Below, piece by piece: positions 9,121 through 17,539 of a DNA stretch of 44,274 nt (the stretch's first letter is position 1; each line of letters starts with the position of its first letter). The position numbers and the translations under genes were made by a program. Under the pieces are notes generated by a model that saw only the letters and a list, made by a program, of their open reading frames with translations, searched no databases and was not told the DNA's origin. Origin of the DNA: Deltaproteobacteria bacterium (lineage in GTDB: Bacteria; Desulfobacterota_B; Binatia; Bin18); NCBI GenBank assembly GCA_012271025.1, contig JAAXHF010000523.1, positions 1-44,274 on the forward strand, given 5' to 3'.

Positions 9121-10311
9121 ATGCGTATGCCTGAGTTAACCGACTTGAGGGATCAAACCTGCATCGTCGGCATCGGCGAGACAGACTATACGCGCGGCAC
9201 GCCCAAGAGCGCGCTCGAACTCGCCCTGGAGGCGTCAATGGGCGCTATTGAGGACGCCGGCCTGCGGCCCGAAGCCATCGACGCGGTGATTCTCCCAAAC
9301 GGCGCCGGGAGCGGCGGCACAGCAGGTGATTTTTGCGCCAACCTGGGACTGCAAGATTTGCACTACACCGCCTCCCTCCAGGAAATGGGTGGGGCCATGT
9401 GTGTGTCCGCGGTTGAGTCCGCTGCGGCCGCGCTGGCCAGTGGCATTGCGCAGTATGCGTTGATTCCCCTGGCCAGCCGGTTCTATTCCGGACGGAGAGC
9501 CCGGAACGTGACGTCTGACCCTGGAACGGGACTGCAAGCGGCCGCAACTATCCGGGACTACTATGCGCCGTTCGGCGTGGCAGCTCCGCCCCAACATTAT
9601 GCGTGGATGGCGCAGCGCCATATGCAACTGTATGGCACGACCCACGAGCAACTGGGTGCCGTGGCAGTGGCGATGCGTAAACACGCCCAGCTGCATCCCA
9701 ACGCCCTTATGCAGCGGGCTCCGCTCACTCTGGAGGATTACCTGTCGTCACGGTGGATCAGCTATCCCTACCGGCTCTTGGATTGCTGTCTGGAGACCGA
9801 TGGCGCGGCAGCCTTACTCATGACGACCGCTGAGCGGGCCAAAGATCTTCGCAAGCAGCCTGTGTATGTGACGGGTGTGGCGTCGGGCCACCCTTTTCCA
9901 CCCCACGACATTCCCAACCGACCAGATATCCTCACAATCGGGCTCGACTTTTGCGCCTCGCGCGCCTACGCGATGGCGGGGGTCCAGCCAAGCGATATGC
10001 ATTTCGCCGAGATTTATGACTGCTTCACCGGGCAGGCCATTTTGCAAATCGAGTCGGCAGGCTTCTGCAAGAAAGGCGAAGGGGGAGCGTTCGTTGAAAA
10101 CGGACGGATCGAACTCGGCGGCGCACTGCCCGTGAATACGCACGGCGGTCTGCTCTCACAGGCGCACAATACCGGCATGAACCACCTGGTTGAGGCCGTC
10201 GTGCAACTCCGCCACGAGGCCGGCTCGCGTCAAGTGCAAGACGCCGAGCTGGGGGTGGTGACCGGCTGGGGAGGTCACGGGCATGGGTCGATCGCGATTC
10301 TACGTCACTGA
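9121..10311 (+). CDS. SCP2-type thiolase-like protein
   Basis: 396 residues, thiolase superfamily, of the non-specific lipid-transfer/SCP-x type often annotated as acetyl-CoA acetyltransferase. Visible marks are IVGIGETDYTRG at the N-terminus, Cys94 in GAMCVSAVES at the nucleophile position, AEIYDCFTGQ, and the active-site NTHGGLLSQAH. The final thiolase CxG cysteine is not evident; the C-terminus reads GWGGHGHGS. AGGGGG stands immediately before the ATG. The next gene, 12 bp downstream, is a DUF35-type OB-fold/Zn-ribbon protein, the usual partner of this class. In steroid side-chain degradation such pairs (Ltp2 with the ChsH2 DUF35 domain) perform retro-aldol cleavage of acyl-CoAs. A thiolase or aldolase step in side-chain removal is therefore likely but not proven. 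Confidence 0.86.
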   Translation: MRMPELTDLRDQTCIVGIGETDYTRGTPKSALELALEASMGAIEDAGLRPEAIDAVILPNGAGSGGTAGDFCANLGLQDLHYTASLQEMGGAMCVSAVESAAAALASGIAQYALIPLASRFYSGRRARNVTSDPGTGLQAAATIRDYYAPFGVAAPPQHYAWMAQRHMQLYGTTHEQLGAVAVAMRKHAQLHPNALMQRAPLTLEDYLSSRWISYPYRLLDCCLETDGAAALLMTTAERAKDLRKQPVYVTGVASGHPFPPHDIPNRPDILTIGLDFCASRAYAMAGVQPSDMHFAEIYDCFTGQAILQIESAGFCKKGEGGAFVENGRIELGGALPVNTHGGLLSQAHNTGMNHLVEAVVQLRHEAGSRQVQDAELGVVTGWGGHGHGSIAILRH

Positions 10312-10323
10312 GGGAGTCTGACC

Positions 10324-10752
10324 ATGACGGCTGAGCATGCAGCACAGGCCCCTCGACTGCCCGTCTTGCAGGGCTACACAAAGGAATTCTATGCCTGGTG
10401 TCAGCAGCGGGAGCTGCGTTTTCAACGCTGTCGGCAGTGTGGAACGTGGCGACATCCGCCGCGGCTCATGTGCACCAGCTGTCACTCCCTGGAGTGGGAA
10501 TGGGCGCCGACAAAAGGGACGGGCAAGGTCTATTGCTGGACGACCGTGTATCAGGCGCTTGACCCGGCGTTCGCCGAGGACGTTCCGTATGCAGCAGTGG
10601 TGGTCGAACTGGATGAAGGGCTGCGACTCACAACCTGGGTGACAGGGGTAGCGCCCGATGAGCTACAAGTCGGCATGCCGGTCGAAGTCTGGTTCGACAA
10701 GGTCAGCGACGACGTGACGCTGCCTAAATTCAAACCTCAGCTTACCCCTTGA
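10324..10752 (+). CDS. Zn-ribbon/OB-fold (DUF35) acyl-CoA-associated protein
   Basis: 142 residues. An N-terminal helix (KEFYAWCQQRELRFQRC) is followed by a rubredoxin-like zinc ribbon with CRQC and CTSC knuckles, then an OB-fold (GTGKVYCWTTVYQAL onwards). This is the DUF35/OB_aCoA_assoc family. Known members bind thiolase-like or HMG-CoA-synthase-like partners and help channel or bind acyl-CoA. It starts 12 bp after the thiolase-like gene and very probably forms a complex with its product. A hairpin (10787-10826) follows the stop and may end the transcript. Confidence 0.88.
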   Translation: MTAEHAAQAPRLPVLQGYTKEFYAWCQQRELRFQRCRQCGTWRHPPRLMCTSCHSLEWEWAPTKGTGKVYCWTTVYQALDPAFAEDVPYAAVVVELDEGLRLTTWVTGVAPDELQVGMPVEVWFDKVSDDVTLPKFKPQLTP

Positions 10753-10786
10753 GTTGCGCAGGGGGCGATTGCGCTTCGAGGTCGAA

Positions 10787-10826
10787 GCGGTGCCGGCGCC
10801 GGTGAAGACCGACGACCCGGCACCGC
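10787..10826 (+). terminator. Possible terminator hairpin after the OB-fold gene
   Basis: Ten-base perfect stem GCGGTGCCGG (10787-10796) and CCGGCACCGC (10817-10826) with a 20-base loop, 35 bp after the stop. There is no clear T-run, only CTCTTC, so activity as an intrinsic terminator is uncertain. Confidence 0.35.
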
Positions 10827-10935
10827 CTCTTCAGCATGGTGGGCGCTGACACCTGGCCCACGATAGGCTATAGTCCGGCCGTCCCTCACCGGAAATAAAG
10901 GCAACTTTCACTGATATTCGAGCAGAGGAGAGCAG

Positions 10936-12825
10936 ATGAAGCCGATCAGGATTGACCCCGCTACCGGACGGAAGATCTTTAACACCCGTGCTGCCAGCAC
11001 GATGGACGATGTGGTCGGGAGAGGCTACTCGGTCACCCAGGATGCGTCGCTCAAGACGCTTCCGCCGCAGCCGCCAGGCGCGGTGTTCAACGCCGAGGAG
11101 CAGGCGAAGTATCGCGCCTTCAAGGAGGCGCGCCGGGGGGCGGCAGACTACATGGCGATGGAGGGCGAGTTCAGCACCTACCTTGAGGACGTGTACTCCG
11201 CAGACCCGATCCCTCGCGACGCGCTGGCCGACGAGTGCGAAATCCTGGTCGTGGGCGCCGGCTTCGCCGGGCTGTTGTTGTGGCACAAGCTGAGCCAGGC
11301 CGGGTTTATCGACGTGCGGTTCTGTGAGAAGGGCGGCGATGTCGGCGGGACCTGGTACTGGAACCGCTATCCGGGCATTGCGTGTGATGTGGAGTCGTAC
11401 AGTTACTTTCCGTTACTGGAGGAGATGGGCTACTTCCCGTCGATGAAATTTGCGTCGGGGTTTGAGATCTTCGAGTACTGCCAAAAAATGGCCGAAAAGT
11501 TCGGCTTCTATGACCGCTGTCTCTTCCACACCACGGTGGAGAAGACCGAGTGGGACGAAGACGCCGGGCGGTGGATCGTGTACACCAACCGTGGCGACGC
11601 CATGCGGGCACGCTACCTGATTCAGGCCAACGGGATCCTCACCACACCGAAGCTGGCCCGTATCGAGGGCATGGAGACGTTTCAGGGCGAGTCGTTCCAC
11701 ACCTCGCGCTGGCGCTACGATGTCGCCCTGGACGGCAAGCGGGTCGGGATCATCGGGACCGGGGCGACTGCGGTGCAGGTCATTCCGGAACTGGCCAAGG
11801 TCGCGGCTGAGCTGCACGTCTTCCAGCGCACGCCGTCGACGATCGACGTGCGCGACCAGCGCGAAACGAAACAGGAGGAGATCGACGAGTGGTCGCATGA
11901 ACCGGGCTGGGCGAGAGCCCGCCGGAAGCGCTTCGCCCGTATCTCTGAGGGCCGCACGGCGATCCAGGCCAACGACGACTACCTGGCCGGCAGGGTCGCG
12001 GATTTCAGGAAGCGCAAAAAGCACACAACCAAGCTGACGCGCGAGGAACGGGTCCAGAAACAGCTGAACACGAACTTTCGGATCATGGAACAGATCCGAG
12101 CCCGCGTAGACACCATCGTGGAGGACCCCAAGACGGCGGCGGCCCTCAAGCCCTACTACCCGTACGGCTGCAAGCGACCGACGTTCCACGACGAATACCT
12201 GCCGGCGTTCAACAAGCCGCACGTTCATCTGGTGGACACCGCACCGGCCGGCGTGAGCCAGATCAGCGAGAGCGGCGTCGTGCATGACGGAGTCGAGTAT
12301 CCGCTCGATGTGTTGATCTATGCGACCGGGTTCCAATGGATGGCGTCCGGTTTATTCAACACGACGCTGGGGCGCGACGGTCGCACCATCCAGGAGACCT
12401 GGGATGCCGAGGGCACCAAGACCTTTCTGGGTATCCACGCTCGGGGCTTCCCGAACCTCTTCATTGTGACCGGACCCCAGGGCGGTGGCGGCAGCTTTAA
12501 CTTCACCGACGCCATCGACGCTCACGGCGACTACATCGTGTGGATGCTGTCGACCATGCGTGACCAGGGCAGGACAATCGTCGACATTCACAGCCAGCCG
12601 CAAGAGGACTACGCCCAGCATTGCCGCCAGGCAGACATTGTATCGGCGCCGCTGCGAGACTGTCTGTCGTACTACAACGGACACGGCGACGCTGAGCCCG
12701 GCAGCCTGGCCTATTACGGCGGTGGCCGCTGGCACAAGTTCCGTATCGCCGCGCAGGACACACTCGAGCCGTACCGCTTTGGTCCGGCAGAGGTGCGACA
12801 TGGTTCCCCCGCTGACGACCGATGA
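10936..12825 (+). CDS. Baeyer-Villiger/flavin monooxygenase with N-terminal extension
   Basis: 629 residues, class B flavoprotein monooxygenase using FAD and NADPH to insert oxygen next to a ketone. The first Rossmann motif VVGAGFAG is at 105-112 and is followed by GGTWYWNRYPG. The type I BVMO fingerprint FQGESFHTSRW is at 249-259. The second dinucleotide motif IIGTGATA is at 272-279, and an ATGF motif near the end completes the pattern. About 100 residues precede the FAD fold, longer than in cyclohexanone monooxygenase and like the long-N-terminus BVMOs. GAGGAG lies before the ATG. The 3' end overlaps the acyl-CoA dehydrogenase start by 26 bases, so the two are co-translated. A ketone-to-ester step feeding acyl-CoA oxidation is plausible; the substrate is unknown. 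Confidence 0.92.
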   Translation: MKPIRIDPATGRKIFNTRAASTMDDVVGRGYSVTQDASLKTLPPQPPGAVFNAEEQAKYRAFKEARRGAADYMAMEGEFSTYLEDVYSADPIPRDALADECEILVVGAGFAGLLLWHKLSQAGFIDVRFCEKGGDVGGTWYWNRYPGIACDVESYSYFPLLEEMGYFPSMKFASGFEIFEYCQKMAEKFGFYDRCLFHTTVEKTEWDEDAGRWIVYTNRGDAMRARYLIQANGILTTPKLARIEGMETFQGESFHTSRWRYDVALDGKRVGIIGTGATAVQVIPELAKVAAELHVFQRTPSTIDVRDQRETKQEEIDEWSHEPGWARARRKRFARISEGRTAIQANDDYLAGRVADFRKRKKHTTKLTREERVQKQLNTNFRIMEQIRARVDTIVEDPKTAAALKPYYPYGCKRPTFHDEYLPAFNKPHVHLVDTAPAGVSQISESGVVHDGVEYPLDVLIYATGFQWMASGLFNTTLGRDGRTIQETWDAEGTKTFLGIHARGFPNLFIVTGPQGGGGSFNFTDAIDAHGDYIVWMLSTMRDQGRTIVDIHSQPQEDYAQHCRQADIVSAPLRDCLSYYNGHGDAEPGSLAYYGGGRWHKFRIAAQDTLEPYRFGPAEVRHGSPADDR

Positions 12826-13954
12826 GACCAGCTTAGTCGAGATTGCCAGGACGTTTGCTGCCGAACATATTGCGCCCCACGCGGCAGACTGGGAACTCAA
12901 TCGAACCGTCCCGGTCAAGACTTTTCGGGAGGCTGCGAGAGTAGGCCTCACCGGCGTTCTCGTGCCCAAGGCGTTGGGCGGCCACGGGGCCAGCCATGTG
13001 GCCGCGGCCAAGGTGCTTGAAGAACTGGCCGGCGCGTGTTTCGCCTTCACCTTCGGCTTGTGGGTCCACAACAATTTGCTGAACAGCATCGCCCGGAACG
13101 GTACTCCCGAACAGATCGCTCGCTACGTCCCGGCGATGCTTGCGGGCGAACGCATTGGCGCTTTCTGTCTGACTGAGCCCGGAGCCGGCAGCGACGCTGC
13201 CGCCCTTACGACGCGTGCGGAAAAATCGGCTGACGGCTGGCGTCTCAGCGGAGAGAAAGCCTGGGTGACCAACGGCGTACAGGCGGATGTGTTCGGGGTG
13301 TATGCCCAGACCAACCCTGCCCGGGGGTGGCGGGGCATTGCCGGCTTTTTGGTGGGTGGCGACGCGCCGGGCCTTGTCCGAGAAGCGCCCTATACCTTAC
13401 TCGGCGGGCACGCGATGGGCGTCACGGGATTGCGCTTGACCGACTGTCCTGTCCCCGAGGCGGACCTGTTGTTCGGCCCCGGAGACGGGTTCAAGGCCGC
13501 CATGCGCGGCATCACTATGGCCAGAACGTTTGTTGGGGCCGGCTGCTGTGGCATCCTCACCTCCAGTTTGCAGACCGCCTTAAGGTATGGCGCCAAGCGA
13601 CAGGCGTTCGGCAAGCCACTGCTGAGCTTCCAAGGTTTGCAGTGGGAACTGGCGGATGTGGCGACAGATCTTGAGGCTGCTCGCCTGCTGACCTATCAGG
13701 CTGCGACAGCCCTGGATCGAGGGGAGGCGGCGGTTGCGGAAGCGGCGCACGCCAAGAAGTTTGCCAGCCGAGTCGCGCTGACAGGCGTGTCGCAGTGTAT
13801 GCAGGCGATGGGGGCGGTGGGCCTGCGAACCGACACTCCGCTCGCCCGTCATCTCGCCACAGCCAAGATGACGCACTATCTGGATGGGGCGACGGAGATT
13901 CAGAACATCGTGATAAGCCGCGCCCTGCTCAAAGAGTATGGAATCGACGTGTGA
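12800..13954 (+). CDS. Acyl-CoA dehydrogenase
   Basis: 384 residues, the normal length of FAD-dependent acyl-CoA dehydrogenases, which introduce the 2,3-double bond of acyl-CoA. Family motifs are FCLTEPGAGSDAAAL, the beta-domain segment GGHAMGVTGL, the C-terminal-domain stretch GKPLLSFQGLQWELADV, and YLDGATEIQNIVISR. The Glu in ATEIQ occupies the usual catalytic-base position. The ATG at 12800 overlaps the BVMO gene by 26 bases and has AGAGG in front; the frame is open further upstream, but that part lies wholly inside the BVMO gene. Its electron acceptor (ETF) is not in the window. Confidence 0.92.
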   Translation: MVPPLTTDETSLVEIARTFAAEHIAPHAADWELNRTVPVKTFREAARVGLTGVLVPKALGGHGASHVAAAKVLEELAGACFAFTFGLWVHNNLLNSIARNGTPEQIARYVPAMLAGERIGAFCLTEPGAGSDAAALTTRAEKSADGWRLSGEKAWVTNGVQADVFGVYAQTNPARGWRGIAGFLVGGDAPGLVREAPYTLLGGHAMGVTGLRLTDCPVPEADLLFGPGDGFKAAMRGITMARTFVGAGCCGILTSSLQTALRYGAKRQAFGKPLLSFQGLQWELADVATDLEAARLLTYQAATALDRGEAAVAEAAHAKKFASRVALTGVSQCMQAMGAVGLRTDTPLARHLATAKMTHYLDGATEIQNIVISRALLKEYGIDV

Positions 13955-13975
13955 TGACGAGCGAGCCCCGTCCCC

Positions 13976-14077
13976 AGAGCGATTCGCCATTAGGTGTAGC
14001 CGTGTAGGTCGGGTTAGCCGCAGGCGTAACCCGACAGCCCGTACGTGTCGGATTACGCTCCGCTAATCCGACCTACT
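13976..14077. repeat. 102-nt double-hairpin repeat, copy 1
   Basis: Starts 22 bp after the acyl-CoA dehydrogenase stop. It contains two inverted repeats: GTCGGGTTA (14008-14016) with TAACCCGAC (14027-14035), and GTCGGATTA with TAATCCGAC at about 14047-14072. The same 102-nt unit recurs at 18517-18618 with about nine differences, and the second hairpin alone recurs at 39961-39992. It looks like a REP-type extragenic repeat. No REP-associated transposase is in the window. Confidence 0.8.
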
Positions 14078-14191
14078 CCAGCCTATCGGGAGACGCTCTG
14101 GGGGTCTCGCAGCAAGGGCTCACCCGACCGGGGCCACCGCACCACTCCTCGTGTCTCCGTCTGTCTCGGACTCAGTGACAAGCCCACAATG

Positions 14192-14227
14192 AGACGGCGG
14201 CCTTGAAGTGTCTCAAGGCCGCCGTCT
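14192..14227. terminator. Strong hairpin between convergent genes
   Basis: Perfect 15-base stem, AGACGGCGGCCTTGA (14192-14206) with its complement at 14213-14227 and a six-base loop. It sits between the 3' ends of the acyl-CoA dehydrogenase (+) and the second BVMO (-), so it could serve both directions. No long T-run on either side. The rest of the 13955-14317 gap holds only the repeat at 13976-14077. Confidence 0.55.
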
Positions 14228-14317
14228 TGGAACGTCTACGTTTTGGGACGCGGGTGCTTTTTGCCCGAAACTCCACTCTGCTTCCGGCTGCCCGTTAAAC
14301 CCCGTTTTCTGAGGCGC

Positions 14318-15979
14318 TCAGGACGCGGCGGCGACCTCCGCGCGGTTCTCCTCCTCGAACACGAAGCCCTCATAGCCCTTGGCGGCAACCTCGGAGAGGC
14401 GCTCGAAGTAGAGCGGGCCGCCCAGGTGGACCTGGAACTGGCGGGGCTTGCCCGGGATGTTGGCCCCCGTGTACCACGAGTCGGTGAGGGGGTAGAGCGT
14501 CTCGTTGGCCAGCTCGGTGACCTCCTGGTCCCAGAGCTTCTCGGAGTCGGGAGTCGGCTCAATAGCGCCCAGACCCTTGTCGCGCAGGTAGCGCACGCAG
14601 TTGCCGATCCACTCCGTCTCGCGCTCGGCGCCGAGCGGCATGTTGTACAGCACCGAGGGCGAGCCCGGGCCGTGGATCAGAAAAAGATTGGGGAAGTCGG
14701 CGATCGCCATGCCGAGGTAGGTGGTGAAGCGGCTGCTCCACTTGTCTTTCAGGCTGACGCCGCCACGCCCCTTGGGGTTGAGACGCAGCAGGGTGCCGCT
14801 GATGGCATCGAAGCCGGTTGCCAGCACGATCATGTCGAGGGGATGGTCGCCCGTTGCGGTGCGCACGCTTGTTTGCGTGACTTCTTGAATCGGGTCTTCG
14901 CGCAGGTCGACCAGGCTGACGTTGTCGCGGTTGAAGGTTTCGTAGTAGCCGTTGTCGAGGATCTGACGCTTGGTGCCCAGATAGTAGTCGGGCATCAGCT
15001 TGGCGGCGATCTCGGGGTCACGCACGGTCTCACGGATCTTGCCGCGTATGAAATCGGCCAATGTGCGGTTGGCCTCCTTGTTGGTCAGGAGGTCGGCATA
15101 GCTGCCGAACAGGAGGTGGAAGCTGCCCTTCTGCCACAGCTCTTCGTACAGCGCCTGGCGCTGCTCGGGCGTGTCCTCGGCGGCCAGGCGCGTGGTCATC
15201 TCGAACGGCATGCCCACGGGGTGGGCATGCATCGTCGCCCGAACCGCGTCCCAATTTTCGCGGGCGTGCTGTATCAGTTCGGGTTCGAGAGGGCGGTTGC
15301 GAGCCGGGATGCTGTACTGCGGCGTACGCTGGAACACCGTCAGGTGCGCCGCCTCGCGGGCGATCTCGGGAATCGACTGCACTCCCGAGGAACCGGTCCC
15401 GATCACGCCGACGCGCTTGCCGGCAAAAGAAACGGGATCCTGCGGCCAACGGCCGGTGTGGTAGCACTCGCCGGCGAAATCGTCGAACCCGGGGAAGTCG
15501 GGCTTGTGCGGCGCCGAGAGGGTGCCGACCGCGCAGATCAGAAACTGGGCCGAGACGTGCTCGCCGGCGCTGGTCTCAACCGTCCAGCGCTGCGTCGCTT
15601 CGTCGTAACGCGGGTTGCGCACCCAGGTCTCAAGCTGGATGTCCCGGCGCAGGTCAAACCGATCAGCGACATGATCGACGTAGGCCAGTACCTGGGCTTG
15701 GCTGGGCTGGGTCTCGGCCCAGTCCCACTCCTGCATCAGCTCTTCCGAGAAGGTGTAGCAGTAGAAGGGACTGCCCGGACCATCGACCCGTGCTCCGGGA
15801 TAGCGGTTCCACCACCAGGTGCCGCCTACGCCGCCGGCGGCGTCGTACACGCGCACCGAGAGGCCCATCTCGCGCAGGTGGTGCAGGGCGTACAGGCCGC
15901 CCACGCCCGCTCCGATGATGACTGCGTCATAGTGTTTGACCGCTCCGTTTCCCTGTGGGTGTTGATCCGTGTTTGCCAT
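14318..15979 (-). CDS. Baeyer-Villiger monooxygenase (CHMO/PAMO type)
   Basis: 553 residues, the usual length of type I BVMOs such as cyclohexanone and phenylacetone monooxygenase. FAD motif IIGAGVGG at 21-28 followed by GGTWWWNRYPGARVD; BVMO fingerprint FAGECYHTGRWP at 168-179; NADPH motif VIGTGSSG at 192-199; ATGFDAISG and C-terminal WYTGANIPGKPRQF as in the CHMO branch. It converts cyclic or aryl ketones to lactones or esters with NADPH and O2. It differs from the BVMO at 10936 in lacking the N-terminal extension and is convergent with that transcript. AAAGGAG precedes the ATG. An NtaA-type LLM is divergently placed 194 bp away. The ketone substrate cannot be read. Confidence 0.94.
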   Translation of the reverse strand: MANTDQHPQGNGAVKHYDAVIIGAGVGGLYALHHLREMGLSVRVYDAAGGVGGTWWWNRYPGARVDGPGSPFYCYTFSEELMQEWDWAETQPSQAQVLAYVDHVADRFDLRRDIQLETWVRNPRYDEATQRWTVETSAGEHVSAQFLICAVGTLSAPHKPDFPGFDDFAGECYHTGRWPQDPVSFAGKRVGVIGTGSSGVQSIPEIAREAAHLTVFQRTPQYSIPARNRPLEPELIQHARENWDAVRATMHAHPVGMPFEMTTRLAAEDTPEQRQALYEELWQKGSFHLLFGSYADLLTNKEANRTLADFIRGKIRETVRDPEIAAKLMPDYYLGTKRQILDNGYYETFNRDNVSLVDLREDPIQEVTQTSVRTATGDHPLDMIVLATGFDAISGTLLRLNPKGRGGVSLKDKWSSRFTTYLGMAIADFPNLFLIHGPGSPSVLYNMPLGAERETEWIGNCVRYLRDKGLGAIEPTPDSEKLWDQEVTELANETLYPLTDSWYTGANIPGKPRQFQVHLGGPLYFERLSEVAAKGYEGFVFEEENRAEVAAAS

Positions 15980-16173
15980 GCTGTTTTCTCCTTTGCTCCC
16001 CGCTTTCTAGCACGGGTGTCCGATGGATAGCTAGGGGAGTGGGTGTCAGGAACTTGGCGGTTCCGCAGCCCAGCATGAATTCCATACGGAACCGAAAGGC
16101 AGACGCACGGGGGTAGGCAGGGTGTGTATCTTTGTTAGTCTGGCGCTGAATAGAGCAGAGGGAGGGCGCTGGT

Positions 16174-17502
16174 GTGACTCACTCACGAATGTTGCGATTG
16201 GGCGCGTTCATGCGGCCGGTCAGCCTCCATACCGCAGCCTGGCGCTATCCGGGCGCGTGGCCGGATGCGAATTTCAATTTCCAGCACCTCAAACGCTTCG
16301 CCCAGACGCTGGAGCGCGGACGGTTCGACGCGTTCTTCATGGCGGATCATCTGGCCGTGCTCAACATGCCCATGGACGGCCTCAAGCGCAGCGCGACCGC
16401 CACCGCCACCTCCTTCGATCCCTTAACGCTGCTGCCTGCCCTGGCCGTCGTGACTGAGCACCTGGGGCTCATCGCCACCGCCTCCACGACCTACAACGAG
16501 CCGTATCATATTGCGCGGAAGTTTGCCTCGCTGGACCACATCAGTGGCGGGCGGGCGGGCTGGAACGTGGTGACCTCGGGCAACCCGCATGAGGCTATGA
16601 ATTCCGGTCGTGAGGAACATGTTGCGCATGCTACCCGGTATCGCCGGGCGCGGGAATTCTTTGACGTTGTGACGGGCCTGTGGGACAGCTGGGCCGACGA
16701 CGCGTTTATTCGAGATGTGGAGGCAGGGGTGTATTTTGACCCGGACAAGCTCCACGTTCTAGACCATCGGGGAGAGTTCCTGAACGTGCGCGGCCCGCTG
16801 AACATCGGACGCCCGATTCAGGGCTGGCCGGTCATTGTCCAGGCCGGCGCCTCGGAAGCCGGCCGCCAGCTCGCGGCGGAGACCGCCGAGGCCATCTTCG
16901 CGGCCGGAAACAACATCACCGCTGCCCGCGCATTCTACGCGGATGTCAAAGGACGCATGGAGAAGCTTGGTCGCTCACCTGAGCATCTGAAGGTCTTGCC
17001 CGCCGCGTTTGTCGTCGTTGGTGATACCGCGAGCGAGGCCCTGGAGAAGCGCGCGCGGCTCGACAGTCTCGTGCACTACGATAGCGCGATCGCCTCCCTT
17101 TCAATCGCCCTCGGCCATGACGCGTCCGGCTTTGACCCGGATGGGCCTCTGCCAGAGATTCCAGAAAGCAATGCCAGCAAGAGCAGCCGGGAGCGAGTCG
17201 TGGAACTCGCCCAGCGGGAGCATCTGACCGTCCGGCAATTGGCCCAGCGCGTCGGCGGCTACAGCGGTTTGGCGTTTGTCGGCACGCCGTCGATGATCGC
17301 CGATCAAATGGAGGAGTGGCTGCTGACCGATGCCTGTGACGGCTTCAATGTCACATTCCCCTATCTGCCGGCCGGGCTCGACGACTTTGTCGAGCGTGTT
17401 GTGCCGGAACTGCAGCGGCGCGAAATCTTTCGGCGGGAATACGAAGGGACGACCTTGCGCGAGAATCTCGGATTGCCGCGCCCACGGAATCGCTTCTTCT
17501 GA
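16174..17502 (+). CDS. NtaA/SnaA/DszA-family FMNH2-dependent monooxygenase
   Basis: 442 residues, the longer LLM branch that includes nitrilotriacetate monooxygenase A, SnaA and DszA. Typical segments are LGAFMRPVSLHTAAWRYP at the N-terminus, TASTTYNEPYHIARKFASLD, SGGRAGWNVVTSGNP and the closing LPRPRNRFF. These enzymes need FMNH2 from a separate reductase, and none is encoded here. The start is GTG at 16174 with GGAGGG seven bases upstream (16161-16166); the first ATG, five codons later, is too far from that site. It is followed after 37 bp by an esterase, so a hydroxylate-then-hydrolyse pair is possible. Substrate unknown. Confidence 0.9.
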   Translation: MTHSRMLRLGAFMRPVSLHTAAWRYPGAWPDANFNFQHLKRFAQTLERGRFDAFFMADHLAVLNMPMDGLKRSATATATSFDPLTLLPALAVVTEHLGLIATASTTYNEPYHIARKFASLDHISGGRAGWNVVTSGNPHEAMNSGREEHVAHATRYRRAREFFDVVTGLWDSWADDAFIRDVEAGVYFDPDKLHVLDHRGEFLNVRGPLNIGRPIQGWPVIVQAGASEAGRQLAAETAEAIFAAGNNITAARAFYADVKGRMEKLGRSPEHLKVLPAAFVVVGDTASEALEKRARLDSLVHYDSAIASLSIALGHDASGFDPDGPLPEIPESNASKSSRERVVELAQREHLTVRQLAQRVGGYSGLAFVGTPSMIADQMEEWLLTDACDGFNVTFPYLPAGLDDFVERVVPELQRREIFRREYEGTTLRENLGLPRPRNRFF

Positions 17503-17539
17503 AAGGTTTAGAATCGGATCTTTTCAAAGGAGAAACAGC

